Part shown: positions 56,006-64,000 of the stretch, piece after piece
Position numbering within the stretch: the first letter of the stretch is position 1
Layout: each line of letters opens with the position of its first letter
Source: Sphingobacterium sp.
GTDB lineage: Bacteria; Bacteroidota; Bacteroidia; Sphingobacteriales; Sphingobacteriaceae
Reading direction: 5' to 3'
Length of the DNA: 64,000 nucleotides
Assembly: GCA_031277685.1 (NCBI GenBank)
Contig: JAITLV010000121.1
Coordinates: 62,001-126,000 of the forward strand
The notes under the pieces: model-generated
Told to the model about the DNA's origin: nothing
Database searches by the model: none
Seen by the model: only the letters and a program-made list of their open reading frames with translations
Translations under genes and position numbers: made by a program

Positions 56006-58480
56006 TTATTTTTCGATTGTCAACAAAGTACTTTTTAATTCATCCAGACGTCCTGATACAACAGTTTTTCCAGCAGGCAAATGAAGACGTATCAAAGCTC
56101 TTCCATTGTAAGCCTGCACTTTTCTCGATCCTGCTGAGGTTCCTTGATCAATGATCAATTCGCCATCCCCCGTTGCACCAAAATAGATCCAGTTTTTAGC
56201 ATCCAGACAGGGAACATTATCCCTATCCAGCACTTGTGCCTGCACCGTTATGATCTCGCCTTCACGGGCAATTTCTTCTAAACGTAATTTTGCAGGCTTA
56301 TCCCAGCGCTGTGTCTGATATACTTGTTCAATTTGGTCTATCAGCTGCTCTTTACCATTTTTGGCAACAGCCTTGATCTGATTGTTTCCTTCACGCAATT
56401 TCACCATCCAACGTAGTCCGGCAGCAGGGAAGTCCTTGCTATCTCTTTTCTTTATCCCTTGACTTTCACCATTGATAAATAGTTCGACTTCTTTCGCATT
56501 TGAATACACTTTAATCATCTTATTTTCGTCCTTTTCTCCCCAACGGACCGGCCATGTGTGTCCATAGATATGCAGCATAGGTTTCTCCGTCCAATACGAC
56601 TGGAATACATAATAGGACTCCTTTTTGGTAAAATCACGTTCCACAACACCTTTTTGGTTAACATACGGAACCGGATTCTCTGGTCGTACAGGTGTAGAGA
56701 AATCTTTAAAGGGCCAATAGGCAGTACCCGTAAGCCAAGGCATGGTTTCCTGTTCTTTTAGATGCCAATCGATCAGATTACAGATATAACTTTCACTCCA
56801 ATCACCATCTTTGGAAACTCTTGCCGCTCCCCCGACCAGTGACGCATCCCCAGCCCGTTCATCAGTCGTACCGTCACCGCCTATTTTCGCCAATGCCCGA
56901 TCAGGGTCTTCAGCATGGCGTCGGGCATGACTATCTCCCCCCCACTCCACATGAAGAAAATGTTTGACTTTTTTCATTTCCTCGGTCGACGCAGCCTTAT
57001 AGTCCGTATACACGCCACGATACCAACCAGCCCAGATAGAGGGTGAATACACATCAACAATATCTTTACAAAAGTCACAGCGCCTTATCGCTGTTTTTCG
57101 GCTGGGATCCAATTGATGGGAAAGGCTATTTAATTCGCGCATAAATGATCTGATCTTTTCTTTATCAAATTCAGGAAAATCACCCGGCCAATCATTTTCA
57201 TTACCGAGTCCCCAAATGATAATTGAAGGATGATTATAATGCTGCTCAATCATATTGGTCAACATTCGCTTTGCCTGCTGCTGATAGACCTCGCCCCCTA
57301 AGCCTCCACGGCACCAAGGAATTTCCTCCCAGACAAGAATACCAAGACTATCACAAGCTTCAAGAACTTTACGGCTTTGCTGATAATGGCCCAATCGAAT
57401 AAAATTGACGCCCATGTCTTTCATCATGATCATTTCTTGCAGAATCTGCGCATCCGTCATCGCCGCTGCTACACCAGCATGATCTTCATGACGATGAGTA
57501 CCCCGAAGCAAAAGCCGTTTTCCATTTAATAAAAAGGGACCATTATCTTTAAACGCTATATGTCGAAAACCAAAGAGACTCTCTTCTCTGAACGTTTGCC
57601 CATCACTTTTGACGATTGTCACCAGGCGATATAATGCCGGATGATCGGGACTCCACAACTGTGGTTTCTTTACAGTCAGTTTCCCAAAATCAAATTGACT
57701 TCCTTCTGCACTGATGGTAGGTTTTTGACTCGACACCAATTTACCAGAGGGATCATAAAGCTGTGTTTCGACATCAAAACTTGTACTGTACAAGGGGGCT
57801 AGCATCCGACCACTGATCTGTAATATACCTTGTTTCCCATCCCGATCCACACTCGGTGCCACGAACACCTTTTCTAAAGCCACCTGAGGAACATATTTCA
57901 GATTCAAGTGACGATAGATACCTCCATAGAGATTAAAATCGGATAAATCCGAGGGAATCATCTCCAGATCCCGCGAATTATCTACACGAATAGCAATAGG
58001 TATTTTCCCTTTAAATTGCGTTTTATAGGCGGCTGTTTTTTTAAATTTTTCAACAGCTTCCGTAATATCTACGGTCCATTCATCATATCCACCCACGTGC
58101 TCACCGACTTTTATGGTATGGATATATACCACAGACTTTTGACCCGCCCCCTCAAAATGAAGTAAAGTTCGACCATTGGGATAAGGATTTTCAATGGCCA
58201 ATGTTTTCCTATACCAAGCTGGCCCCTGATAATAATTGACATCTGGGGCAACAGCATCCAGCGCATTGTAACAATGAGGCAAACTAACCATTTGCCATAG
58301 CGGTACCGATTCTGGATTACCCGCTCCAACAGGTCTCACAGCTTCCCAAACGCCACCAAGGTCGCTCTTTAGAAAGTCCCAGTTCTGATCAATTCGTTTT
58401 GACTCCTGCGCCTGGAGCTGTAAAGCTCCGAACCCCAAAAGCAGTGCAAGTATTTTATAAAATTTATGTTCTTTTATCAT
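56006..58480 (-). CDS. GH2 family glycoside hydrolase (beta-galactosidase-like)
   Basis: An 824-residue exported GH2 enzyme. Order: signal ([14 protein letters not shown]), sugar-binding jelly roll (about 30-200, [27 protein letters not shown]), immunoglobulin-like domain, TIM barrel (about 300-600), and C-terminal beta domains. The acid/base is Glu428 in [13 protein letters not shown]; the nucleophile candidate is Glu512 in [14 protein letters not shown]. Substrates of GH2 include beta-galactosides, glucuronides and mannosides; sequence alone does not decide, though the HVEWGG nucleophile motif is of the galactosidase-like type. It lies 36 bases after GH29. Confidence 0.9.
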   Translation of the reverse strand: MIKEHKFYKILALLLGFGALQLQAQESKRIDQNWDFLKSDLGGVWEAVRPVGAGNPESVPLWQMVSLPHCYNALDAVAPDVNYYQGPAWYRKTLAIENPYPNGRTLLHFEGAGQKSVVYIHTIKVGEHVGGYDEWTVDITEAVEKFKKTAAYKTQFKGKIPIAIRVDNSRDLEMIPSDLSDFNLYGGIYRHLNLKYVPQVALEKVFVAPSVDRDGKQGILQISGRMLAPLYSTSFDVETQLYDPSGKLVSSQKPTISAEGSQFDFGKLTVKKPQLWSPDHPALYRLVTIVKSDGQTFREESLFGFRHIAFKDNGPFLLNGKRLLLRGTHRHEDHAGVAAAMTDAQILQEMIMMKDMGVNFIRLGHYQQSRKVLEACDSLGILVWEEIPWCRGGLGGEVYQQQAKRMLTNMIEQHYNHPSIIIWGLGNENDWPGDFPEFDKEKIRSFMRELNSLSHQLDPSRKTAIRRCDFCKDIVDVYSPSIWAGWYRGVYTDYKAASTEEMKKVKHFLHVEWGGDSHARRHAEDPDRALAKIGGDGTTDERAGDASLVGGAARVSKDGDWSESYICNLIDWHLKEQETMPWLTGTAYWPFKDFSTPVRPENPVPYVNQKGVVERDFTKKESYYVFQSYWTEKPMLHIYGHTWPVRWGEKDENKMIKVYSNAKEVELFINGESQGIKKRDSKDFPAAGLRWMVKLREGNNQIKAVAKNGKEQLIDQIEQVYQTQRWDKPAKLRLEEIAREGEIITVQAQVLDRDNVPCLDAKNWIYFGATGDGELIIDQGTSAGSRKVQAYNGRALIRLHLPAGKTVVSGRLDELKSTLLTIEK

Positions 58481-58516
58481 TAACGTGATTCTCTTTTCTT
58501 AATCCTTATAGCTAGG

Positions 58517-59971
58517 TTATTCGTCTAAAGCCCCGGTTTTCATCTTTTTTGCAGCGGACACCTTATCTTTTTTTAAAGTTCCTGTTATTTCAATTTTGAT
58601 CACCGTAGCAACTGGATCAATTGCTTGTTTGGGAACCTCAATTTTGATCTCATCAGCCTGCGACTTTACTTGTAGTATTTTACCGTTTGCCAAAAGACTG
58701 GCTTTTGAAACCTTATTCTTTATAGGAAGGATGATTTTTCCGTCTTGCGGCCAGTCAAAGACTGTAATATAAAGCAAGGTATTTTTTCCTTGGGTTTTCA
58801 TTGTACATCTCCCCCATTCAAAGGGCTGCAAAGGACTACTTTTTGTTGCATAAATGGCCTCACTGTTGACTTTCATCCACTTACCTATTGTTTCCAATCG
58901 GTCTATACTTTCTTGTGGAAAGGTACCATCGGGTTTGGGTCCAACATTGAGCAAATAATTTCCACCCTTTGAGGCAATATCTACCAGATTACGAATCAAT
59001 GTTTCTGCCGGCTTCCACTTATGATCAGATGTACGGAATCCCCAGGTTCCATTCATGGTCATACAGGTTTCCCAATGTTTCCCCTCCAGTTCGCTCCAGT
59101 CTGGAATTTTCTGTTCCGGAGTTTTTGTGTCGCCGGGGAAGTTTGGTCTCTTCAAACGATCGTTGGTGATGATATTAGGCTGCAGGCGCAATTGATCCTG
59201 TAACATAGTTGCAGCTTCATCAGTCATATTCGTCGGTGTATCCCACCACAATACAGAAATGTCGCCGTAATTGCTCAATAGTTCTTTCACCTGTGGTACA
59301 GACACATTTTTGATGTAATCATCAAAACTCGCAGTCTCCTGCTTTGGATCCCAACGGCCCTTATGCGCTAAGGTATAGGCATCAATTTTAGCCGAGTCTG
59401 GATTAGGCCAGCCTTCACGCATTAATTTCCGCGCCGCTGAGCCGCCCGGATTATTCCAATCCTGTGCCTGTGAATAATAGAACCCCAATTTGATTCCATA
59501 CTTCTTACAGGCTGCGGCCAACGGTTTTAACAGATCCTTACCATAAGGTGTCGCATCTACCATATTCCATTTGCTGGTCTTTGTTTCAAATAATGCAAAA
59601 CCATCATGATGTTTAGCTGTAATAATAAGGTATTTCATGCCCGCATCCTTTGCCATACGTACCCATTCGTCGGGGTTGTACTGGACGGGATTGAATTGGC
59701 GAGCCATAGCCTGGTATTCGTCCACTGGAATTTTTGACCGGTTCATAATCCATTCTGCACCGCCTCTAGCCTGCTCATGCCCCTGATAGACACCGCCAAA
59801 TTGCGCATATACCCCCCAGTGAATAAACATGCCAAATCTGGCCTCTTCCCACCATTTCATCCGTAAGCTATCAGGGAGCTTATTTTCTTGCGCGATGGAT
59901 ATACTATTGCATATCCCTAAGATCAGAAGAAGCAGGATAGCTATGCTATGCCTATGAAGTTTAGTTCTCAT
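58517..59971 (-). CDS. GH29 alpha-L-fucosidase
   Basis: A 484-residue exported enzyme (signal IAILLLLILGICNSISIA). GH29 marks are WWEEARFGMFIHWGVYAQFGG, YLIITAKHHDGFALFETKTSKWN, LGFYYSQAQDWNNPGG, and the nucleophile Asp244 in VLWWDTPTNM. RNLVDIASKGGNYLLNVGPKPDGTFP closes the catalytic domain, and a short beta domain ends the protein with a basic tail. It retains configuration and releases L-fucose from glycans in the periplasm. It follows the SusD-like gene by 12 bases. Confidence 0.95.
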   Translation of the reverse strand: MRTKLHRHSIAILLLLILGICNSISIAQENKLPDSLRMKWWEEARFGMFIHWGVYAQFGGVYQGHEQARGGAEWIMNRSKIPVDEYQAMARQFNPVQYNPDEWVRMAKDAGMKYLIITAKHHDGFALFETKTSKWNMVDATPYGKDLLKPLAAACKKYGIKLGFYYSQAQDWNNPGGSAARKLMREGWPNPDSAKIDAYTLAHKGRWDPKQETASFDDYIKNVSVPQVKELLSNYGDISVLWWDTPTNMTDEAATMLQDQLRLQPNIITNDRLKRPNFPGDTKTPEQKIPDWSELEGKHWETCMTMNGTWGFRTSDHKWKPAETLIRNLVDIASKGGNYLLNVGPKPDGTFPQESIDRLETIGKWMKVNSEAIYATKSSPLQPFEWGRCTMKTQGKNTLLYITVFDWPQDGKIILPIKNKVSKASLLANGKILQVKSQADEIKIEVPKQAIDPVATVIKIEITGTLKKDKVSAAKKMKTGALDE

Positions 59972-59983
59972 ACCTATTATCTT

Positions 59984-61549
59984 TTAAAAACCTTTTGTTT
60001 GTTTAAAATTATCATTTCCCAAACTTTTTGCAATATCCACTTCAGACTGAGGAACCGGCCACAAGGTATCCCGTTCTCTGAATATTCTTGGAGCTCCATT
60101 GGGATCCTTGATGGCATCCATCACTTTTTGAATTGTTCCCCAGCGTTTTAAATCAAAGTAACGCTGCCCCTCCAAGGCCAGCTCAACTCGTCTTTCCTGG
60201 CGAATAATATTCCGGAATTCAGCTTTCGTCAACGCTGTGTTAAACTGCAGTAAAGGCATTTTTACATCCGCTCTGGATCGCACTTGATTTAAGGCATCGA
60301 CAGCCGTTTGCTCAGGTCCTCCACTCTCATTTTTCGCCTCTGCATAAAGCAATAAGATATCAGCATAACGAAGAAATACCCAATCCTGATCACTTTGTGT
60401 GGCATAGCTCGTGGGCCATTTGGCTTCGTTGATATATTTTCGGGGTAGAAACCCACCCAAAACACCTTCCGCAACAGGATCAAAGGCAGAAGAAGCTGTC
60501 GTTCCACGCCATACACCTCGATAAATAATAGATGCTTTCAAGCGGGGATCTCTATTTTCCAAAGGATTGATTGAATCGTATTTAGCAGAAGTCTTAATAT
60601 CCTTTCCATCAATACAGTAATAAGAGTCCACCAGATAACTCAAGGGTTGTATTGTTTTCAGATAGGAATACATCATATCGGCCGGACTATACATATTAGG
60701 TGGTAAAAATCGCGCCGAAAACATAATTTCTGGATTATTTGTCTGCCCTGGTTTTCTAAACAGATCCCGATAACCACCCTGATAAATCGAAAATTTATTT
60801 TCATCTATGATCAGTTTAGCAATGCTGGCAGCCTCGATCCATTTCTTTTGGCTCACCAAGACCCGTGTTTTATAACCCAGTGCGGCTCCTCTGACCGCAT
60901 GTCCTTTGTATGCCGTGTTAGGTAGTTTCTCACTTGCATAATCCAGATCCGCCAAAATTACTTCTATCACCTTATCTTTCGCTGTTCTACCCAGTTTCGC
61001 GCTTGCATCGTCCATCCCTAATGGTTCAAGTGTCAATGGTACATCTCCATAAAGATTTGTTAGCAAAAAATAATAATGAGCTCTTATGAAACGCGCCTCG
61101 GCCCTATACCGATCACGATCCTGCTGACTCATGCTGGTGATACGATCAATATTAACGATCAGCCGGTTACATGCGGCTATCGCCTGATAGGAAATTTCAT
61201 AGCCTTCTGCTTGAATCCCCCCTGTCGTAGAGGTCAATCCACCCCTAGAAATTGTATTAAAATTATTTGATGTACTTGATACAAATGCATCATCGGAGAG
61301 ACCGTCCCAAAACATGCTTGCTCCTCCCCAGCCTCCCCGGGCATTGGATGAAGAGGTCGCATTGTATCCGCGGCATAAAAATTCGTAACAGCCCGATAAC
61401 GCGAGATCAGCATCAGCTGAGGTTTTCCAGAATGACTGTTCAGGGATTTTATCCGTGGGATTTTTATTAAGAAAATCTTTCGTACAACCACTGAACAAGG
61501 TACCAGCTGCCAAACATGCGTATAAATAGATTCTGATTTTATTTTTCAT
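59984..61549 (-). CDS. SusD-like outer-membrane glycan-binding lipoprotein
   Basis: A 521-residue lipoprotein (signal with LFSGC, Cys22) of the SusD/RagB family: IPEQSFWKTSADADLALSGCYEFL, EARFIRAHYYFLLTNLYGDVPL, LNQVRSRADVKMP, IRQERRVELALEGQRYFDLKRWG and the terminal LWPVPQSEVDIAKSLGNDNFKQTKGF. It is the partner of the SusC 11 bases upstream and starts the binding and import step of the second locus. Confidence 0.95.
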   Translation of the reverse strand: MKNKIRIYLYACLAAGTLFSGCTKDFLNKNPTDKIPEQSFWKTSADADLALSGCYEFLCRGYNATSSSNARGGWGGASMFWDGLSDDAFVSSTSNNFNTISRGGLTSTTGGIQAEGYEISYQAIAACNRLIVNIDRITSMSQQDRDRYRAEARFIRAHYYFLLTNLYGDVPLTLEPLGMDDASAKLGRTAKDKVIEVILADLDYASEKLPNTAYKGHAVRGAALGYKTRVLVSQKKWIEAASIAKLIIDENKFSIYQGGYRDLFRKPGQTNNPEIMFSARFLPPNMYSPADMMYSYLKTIQPLSYLVDSYYCIDGKDIKTSAKYDSINPLENRDPRLKASIIYRGVWRGTTASSAFDPVAEGVLGGFLPRKYINEAKWPTSYATQSDQDWVFLRYADILLLYAEAKNESGGPEQTAVDALNQVRSRADVKMPLLQFNTALTKAEFRNIIRQERRVELALEGQRYFDLKRWGTIQKVMDAIKDPNGAPRIFRERDTLWPVPQSEVDIAKSLGNDNFKQTKGF

Positions 61550-61560
61550 GATTTCATCTT

Positions 61561-64000
61561 TTAGAAGGTAATATTCGCACCAAATGCAAACACTTTATTT
61601 TGAGGATGGGTTACATAACGTCCTGATGTCGCACCGCCACTGGATGAAACGCCTCTTTCAGGATCTAGCCCCGGAAACTTTGAAAAGGTAACCAGATTAT
61701 CCGCTGCAAAATAAATGCGAAGACCTGAAATGCCTGCCTTTGATAAAGTGTGCTGTGGAATACTATAGCCTATTTGAACATTTTTCAGCCGCAAGAAAGA
61801 ACCATCTTTCAAGAAAAATGTAGAGGCGCTTCTTACATTATTTGCTGCTGGAGATTCATCCAATCCCACAATAGGCAGTGAGGCATTGGGGTTTTCCGGT
61901 GTCCAAGCGTCCAGCCAATCTCGTGTGAAGGTTCCCCCCTGTCTAAATGGAATAATACCCCATTCACTAACAAATATTTTTTGGCCTTGCGATCCGAAGA
62001 GAAAAGCCGTAAAATCAAAATTCTTCCAGACGGCAGTTGCGTTGAATGAGTAGTCAAAATCAGGATAAGCACCTGAGACGACTGTACGGTCGTTATTATC
62101 CACCACCTGATCACCATTGATATCAGCAAATTTCAGATAACCTGGTTTTGCTGGGATCTGTTGTTCTGGAGCCCCCTTTACTTCCTCTTCCGACCTGAAT
62201 ATGCCTACATTTTGCCACAAATAGAAGCTACCATAAGGCAAGCCCTCACGGATGATTGTATTTCCTGAAATACGTTCAGCGCCATATTTTATGACTTTAT
62301 TACGGTTTGCTTGAATATTTCCATTCAGGGTCAATGAAACTTCACCAATTTTTTCACGGTATTGAAGTCCAAGCTCAATACCTCTGTTACGCAATGTTCC
62401 ATAATTTACCGTCGGTGCCGTGAGGCCGATGTAGGATGGAAACGCTGTCGATGGTGACAGAATATCGGAGGTTACTTTATTATACCAGTCAAAGGATGCC
62501 GTCAATTTATTATTCCAAAATCCGAGATCAAAACCAAAATCAAGGACTTTGGTACTTTCCCATTTTATGCGCTCGTTTGCCATAGCAACCTGACGTGCCC
62601 CCTGCTGTAATGTTTCTTCAAATGGATAAGCAAAGGCGGAACTATAAACAGTTTGATAAGGATAGTTTCCGATATTCTGATTACCCAATGTTCCGATGGA
62701 TGCTCTCAGTTTGAATTCGTTAATAGTCTCTTTCAGCTGCGAACCAAAAAAAGCTTCATCAGAAATCTTCCATCCTGCTGATACAGAAGGGAAAAAAGCC
62801 CATTTTCTATTTTCGGGAAAACGTGAAGAAGCATCATAACGGGCATTCCCCTCCAGCAGATATTTGCCTTTGTAGTCATAGTTCAAACGTCCATAATAGG
62901 ATCTTAGAGACCATTCGTTCGTAATCCCGCTATTGGACTGTTGCCCCGCTCCACCGCCATCCAATTCAAGTAGATCCTTATTTGGGAACTGCAGTCTGCT
63001 TCCGAATAATTTTTGGGCTTTATTATATTCGGCCTGAGTTCCGGCAAGCACTTTCAAATTATGATCGCCAAACGACTTATCGTAAGTCAATTGTGTATAT
63101 CCAACAGGATATACGTTATTATCATCTGTCACTTCCAGTCCCTGTCCACCTACATCCAATTGCCGCGCTGGAAGTTCGTCTGGTTTTGCAAACCACATGT
63201 ATTGATTAATCAGTGGTTTGTTGGTATAGTTTTTCGTAAAACCATAGGTCAGACCACCACTCGTTTTCCATTCCAAACCATCCAACAGCTTTACGTTAAC
63301 GAAAATATTCCCCTGCATAAAGTAATTGTTCAGCCGAGTGAATGCATTTTCAGCAACGGCTACCGGGTTTTTATTGGGTGATTGAAATGGATATGCTCTT
63401 GAAGTATATCGGCCACTGCCATCTGGAAGTACAGGTCCATATAATGGGGACTGACTTATCGTTGAGAGAAATTGATCCTCGCTTCCATTTCTTGGGTATT
63501 TTCGATCACCATAATTTAGGGTAATACTTGAACCGAAACTTATTCGATCATTGATCTTCGAGCTTAGGTTCAGTTGTAAATTATATTTCTTAAAAGAGGT
63601 TCCGATCATAATATCTGGTTGATCGACGTAGCCGAGGATCACATTATAACTTGTACCGCCGGCACCACCACTGAGACTAAGGTTGTGTGTCTGCACAGGT
63701 ACTGTTCTAAATACAGCATCCAACCAATTGAAATCTGGATAAAGCGTTTTATCCGTTGCATTCTTATAGGCATCAATCATTTCTTGACTGAACAAGGCAT
63801 TGACATTGGTTGTTCCGGAATTCTTCGCGGCCTGGTTATATAGGGTCATATAATCAACCGAATTATAGACCAAATCAGGCAATGCTGAGGCCTTTGTAAT
63901 TCCGACGTTATAATCGTAACTAAGCTGAGCTTTCCCCGATTTACCCTGTTTTGTTGTCACCAGGATGACACCATTTGCAGCTCTGGCTCCATAAATGGCT
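61561..64000 (-). CDS. SusC-like TonB-dependent transporter, 5' part outside window
   Basis: The frame enters from the right edge in the plug domain (AIYGARAANGVILVTTKQGKSG) and runs 813 residues to the barrel end NKVFAFGANITF. About 200-230 N-terminal residues (signal, carboxypeptidase-D-like domain, TonB box) must lie beyond base 64000; a GTG at 63960 is internal and not the start. The barrel is typical (FEGNARYDASSRFPENRKWAFFPSVSAGWKISDEAFF-like region, KASLGTLGNQ-type turns). The promoter and any sensor-binding site of this locus are also outside the window. Confidence 0.95.
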   Translation of the reverse strand, partial: AIYGARAANGVILVTTKQGKSGKAQLSYDYNVGITKASALPDLVYNSVDYMTLYNQAAKNSGTTNVNALFSQEMIDAYKNATDKTLYPDFNWLDAVFRTVPVQTHNLSLSGGAGGTSYNVILGYVDQPDIMIGTSFKKYNLQLNLSSKINDRISFGSSITLNYGDRKYPRNGSEDQFLSTISQSPLYGPVLPDGSGRYTSRAYPFQSPNKNPVAVAENAFTRLNNYFMQGNIFVNVKLLDGLEWKTSGGLTYGFTKNYTNKPLINQYMWFAKPDELPARQLDVGGQGLEVTDDNNVYPVGYTQLTYDKSFGDHNLKVLAGTQAEYNKAQKLFGSRLQFPNKDLLELDGGGAGQQSNSGITNEWSLRSYYGRLNYDYKGKYLLEGNARYDASSRFPENRKWAFFPSVSAGWKISDEAFFGSQLKETINEFKLRASIGTLGNQNIGNYPYQTVYSSAFAYPFEETLQQGARQVAMANERIKWESTKVLDFGFDLGFWNNKLTASFDWYNKVTSDILSPSTAFPSYIGLTAPTVNYGTLRNRGIELGLQYREKIGEVSLTLNGNIQANRNKVIKYGAERISGNTIIREGLPYGSFYLWQNVGIFRSEEEVKGAPEQQIPAKPGYLKFADINGDQVVDNNDRTVVSGAYPDFDYSFNATAVWKNFDFTAFLFGSQGQKIFVSEWGIIPFRQGGTFTRDWLDAWTPENPNASLPIVGLDESPAANNVRSASTFFLKDGSFLRLKNVQIGYSIPQHTLSKAGISGLRIYFAADNLVTFSKFPGLDPERGVSSSGGATSGRYVTHPQNKVFAFGANITF

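Noticed and set aside
63013..63381. Plus-strand open frame of 122 codons
   Set aside because: Antisense to the SusC barrel; overlapping shadow frames in the same place show this is coding-strand mirror noise.
63961..64000. GTG at 63960 as the start of the last SusC gene
   Set aside because: The frame continues upstream through conserved plug-domain residues to the window edge, so the gene is cut and the GTG is internal.

Overview
The window is chromosomal DNA from a member of the phylum Bacteroidota, most likely Sphingobacteriaceae (Sphingobacterium or Pedobacter type). The evidence is three SusC/SusD outer-membrane pairs, a hybrid two-component sensor with an AraC domain, promoter elements of the TTTG-N19-TAnnTTTG type, weak Shine-Dalgarno signals and AT-rich intergenic DNA. 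I saw no rRNA, tRNA, CRISPR array or insertion sequence.

Layout. (1) 1-8437 is mixed housekeeping and unknown genes: a DUF2625 fragment, a DinB/YfiT-type protein, a three-gene unit with two large paralogous WG/Sel1-repeat proteins, and two small lipoproteins. (2) 8503-13427 is an NAD salvage locus: prs-like, nadV (nicotinamide phosphoribosyltransferase), nadE, a nicotinamidase-like hydrolase and the Nudix regulator NrtR. Two near-identical 19-bp palindromes bracket its promoter. (3) 13717-16001 holds two unknown genes and a YiiX-like cysteine hydrolase. (4) 16038-43682 is a large acidic-sugar utilisation region in four transcription units: a catabolic operon (aminotransferase, galactonate-dehydratase-like enzyme, SDR, ceramidase-fold protein, SSS transporter, M20 deacylase, Gfo/Idh), an SMP-30 lactonase, a SusC/SusD/heparinase-II/III operon with gntR behind it, and a divergent operon (PQQ-type dehydrogenase with cytochrome c, Nramp-like transporter, epimerase, DapA-like aldolase, SusC, SusD). 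(5) 43835-45034 is an MFS exporter. (6) 45215-64000 is a second polysaccharide locus on the minus strand: SusC (cut by the window), SusD, GH29, GH2, GH95, an alginate-lyase-superfamily enzyme, a GH88 fused to a beta-helix domain, and the hybrid sensor.

How the genes work together. In region 4, GTATAC-centred palindromes lie in every promoter region. In three of them they form pairs 23 bp apart, and a single copy abuts the gntR start codon. The core matches the known UxuR/ExuR hexuronate operators, so I infer one GntR (FCD) regulon covering the whole 27 kb. The enzyme set suggests lyase cleavage, two TonB-dependent import systems, oxidation to a lactone, lactone opening, dehydration and retro-aldol cleavage, plus removal of an N-acyl or amino group. 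The substrate is unknown. Region 6 is probably controlled by its own hybrid sensor and appears to target a fucose- and uronate-containing glycan. Region 2 recycles nicotinamide to NMN and makes NAD under NrtR control.
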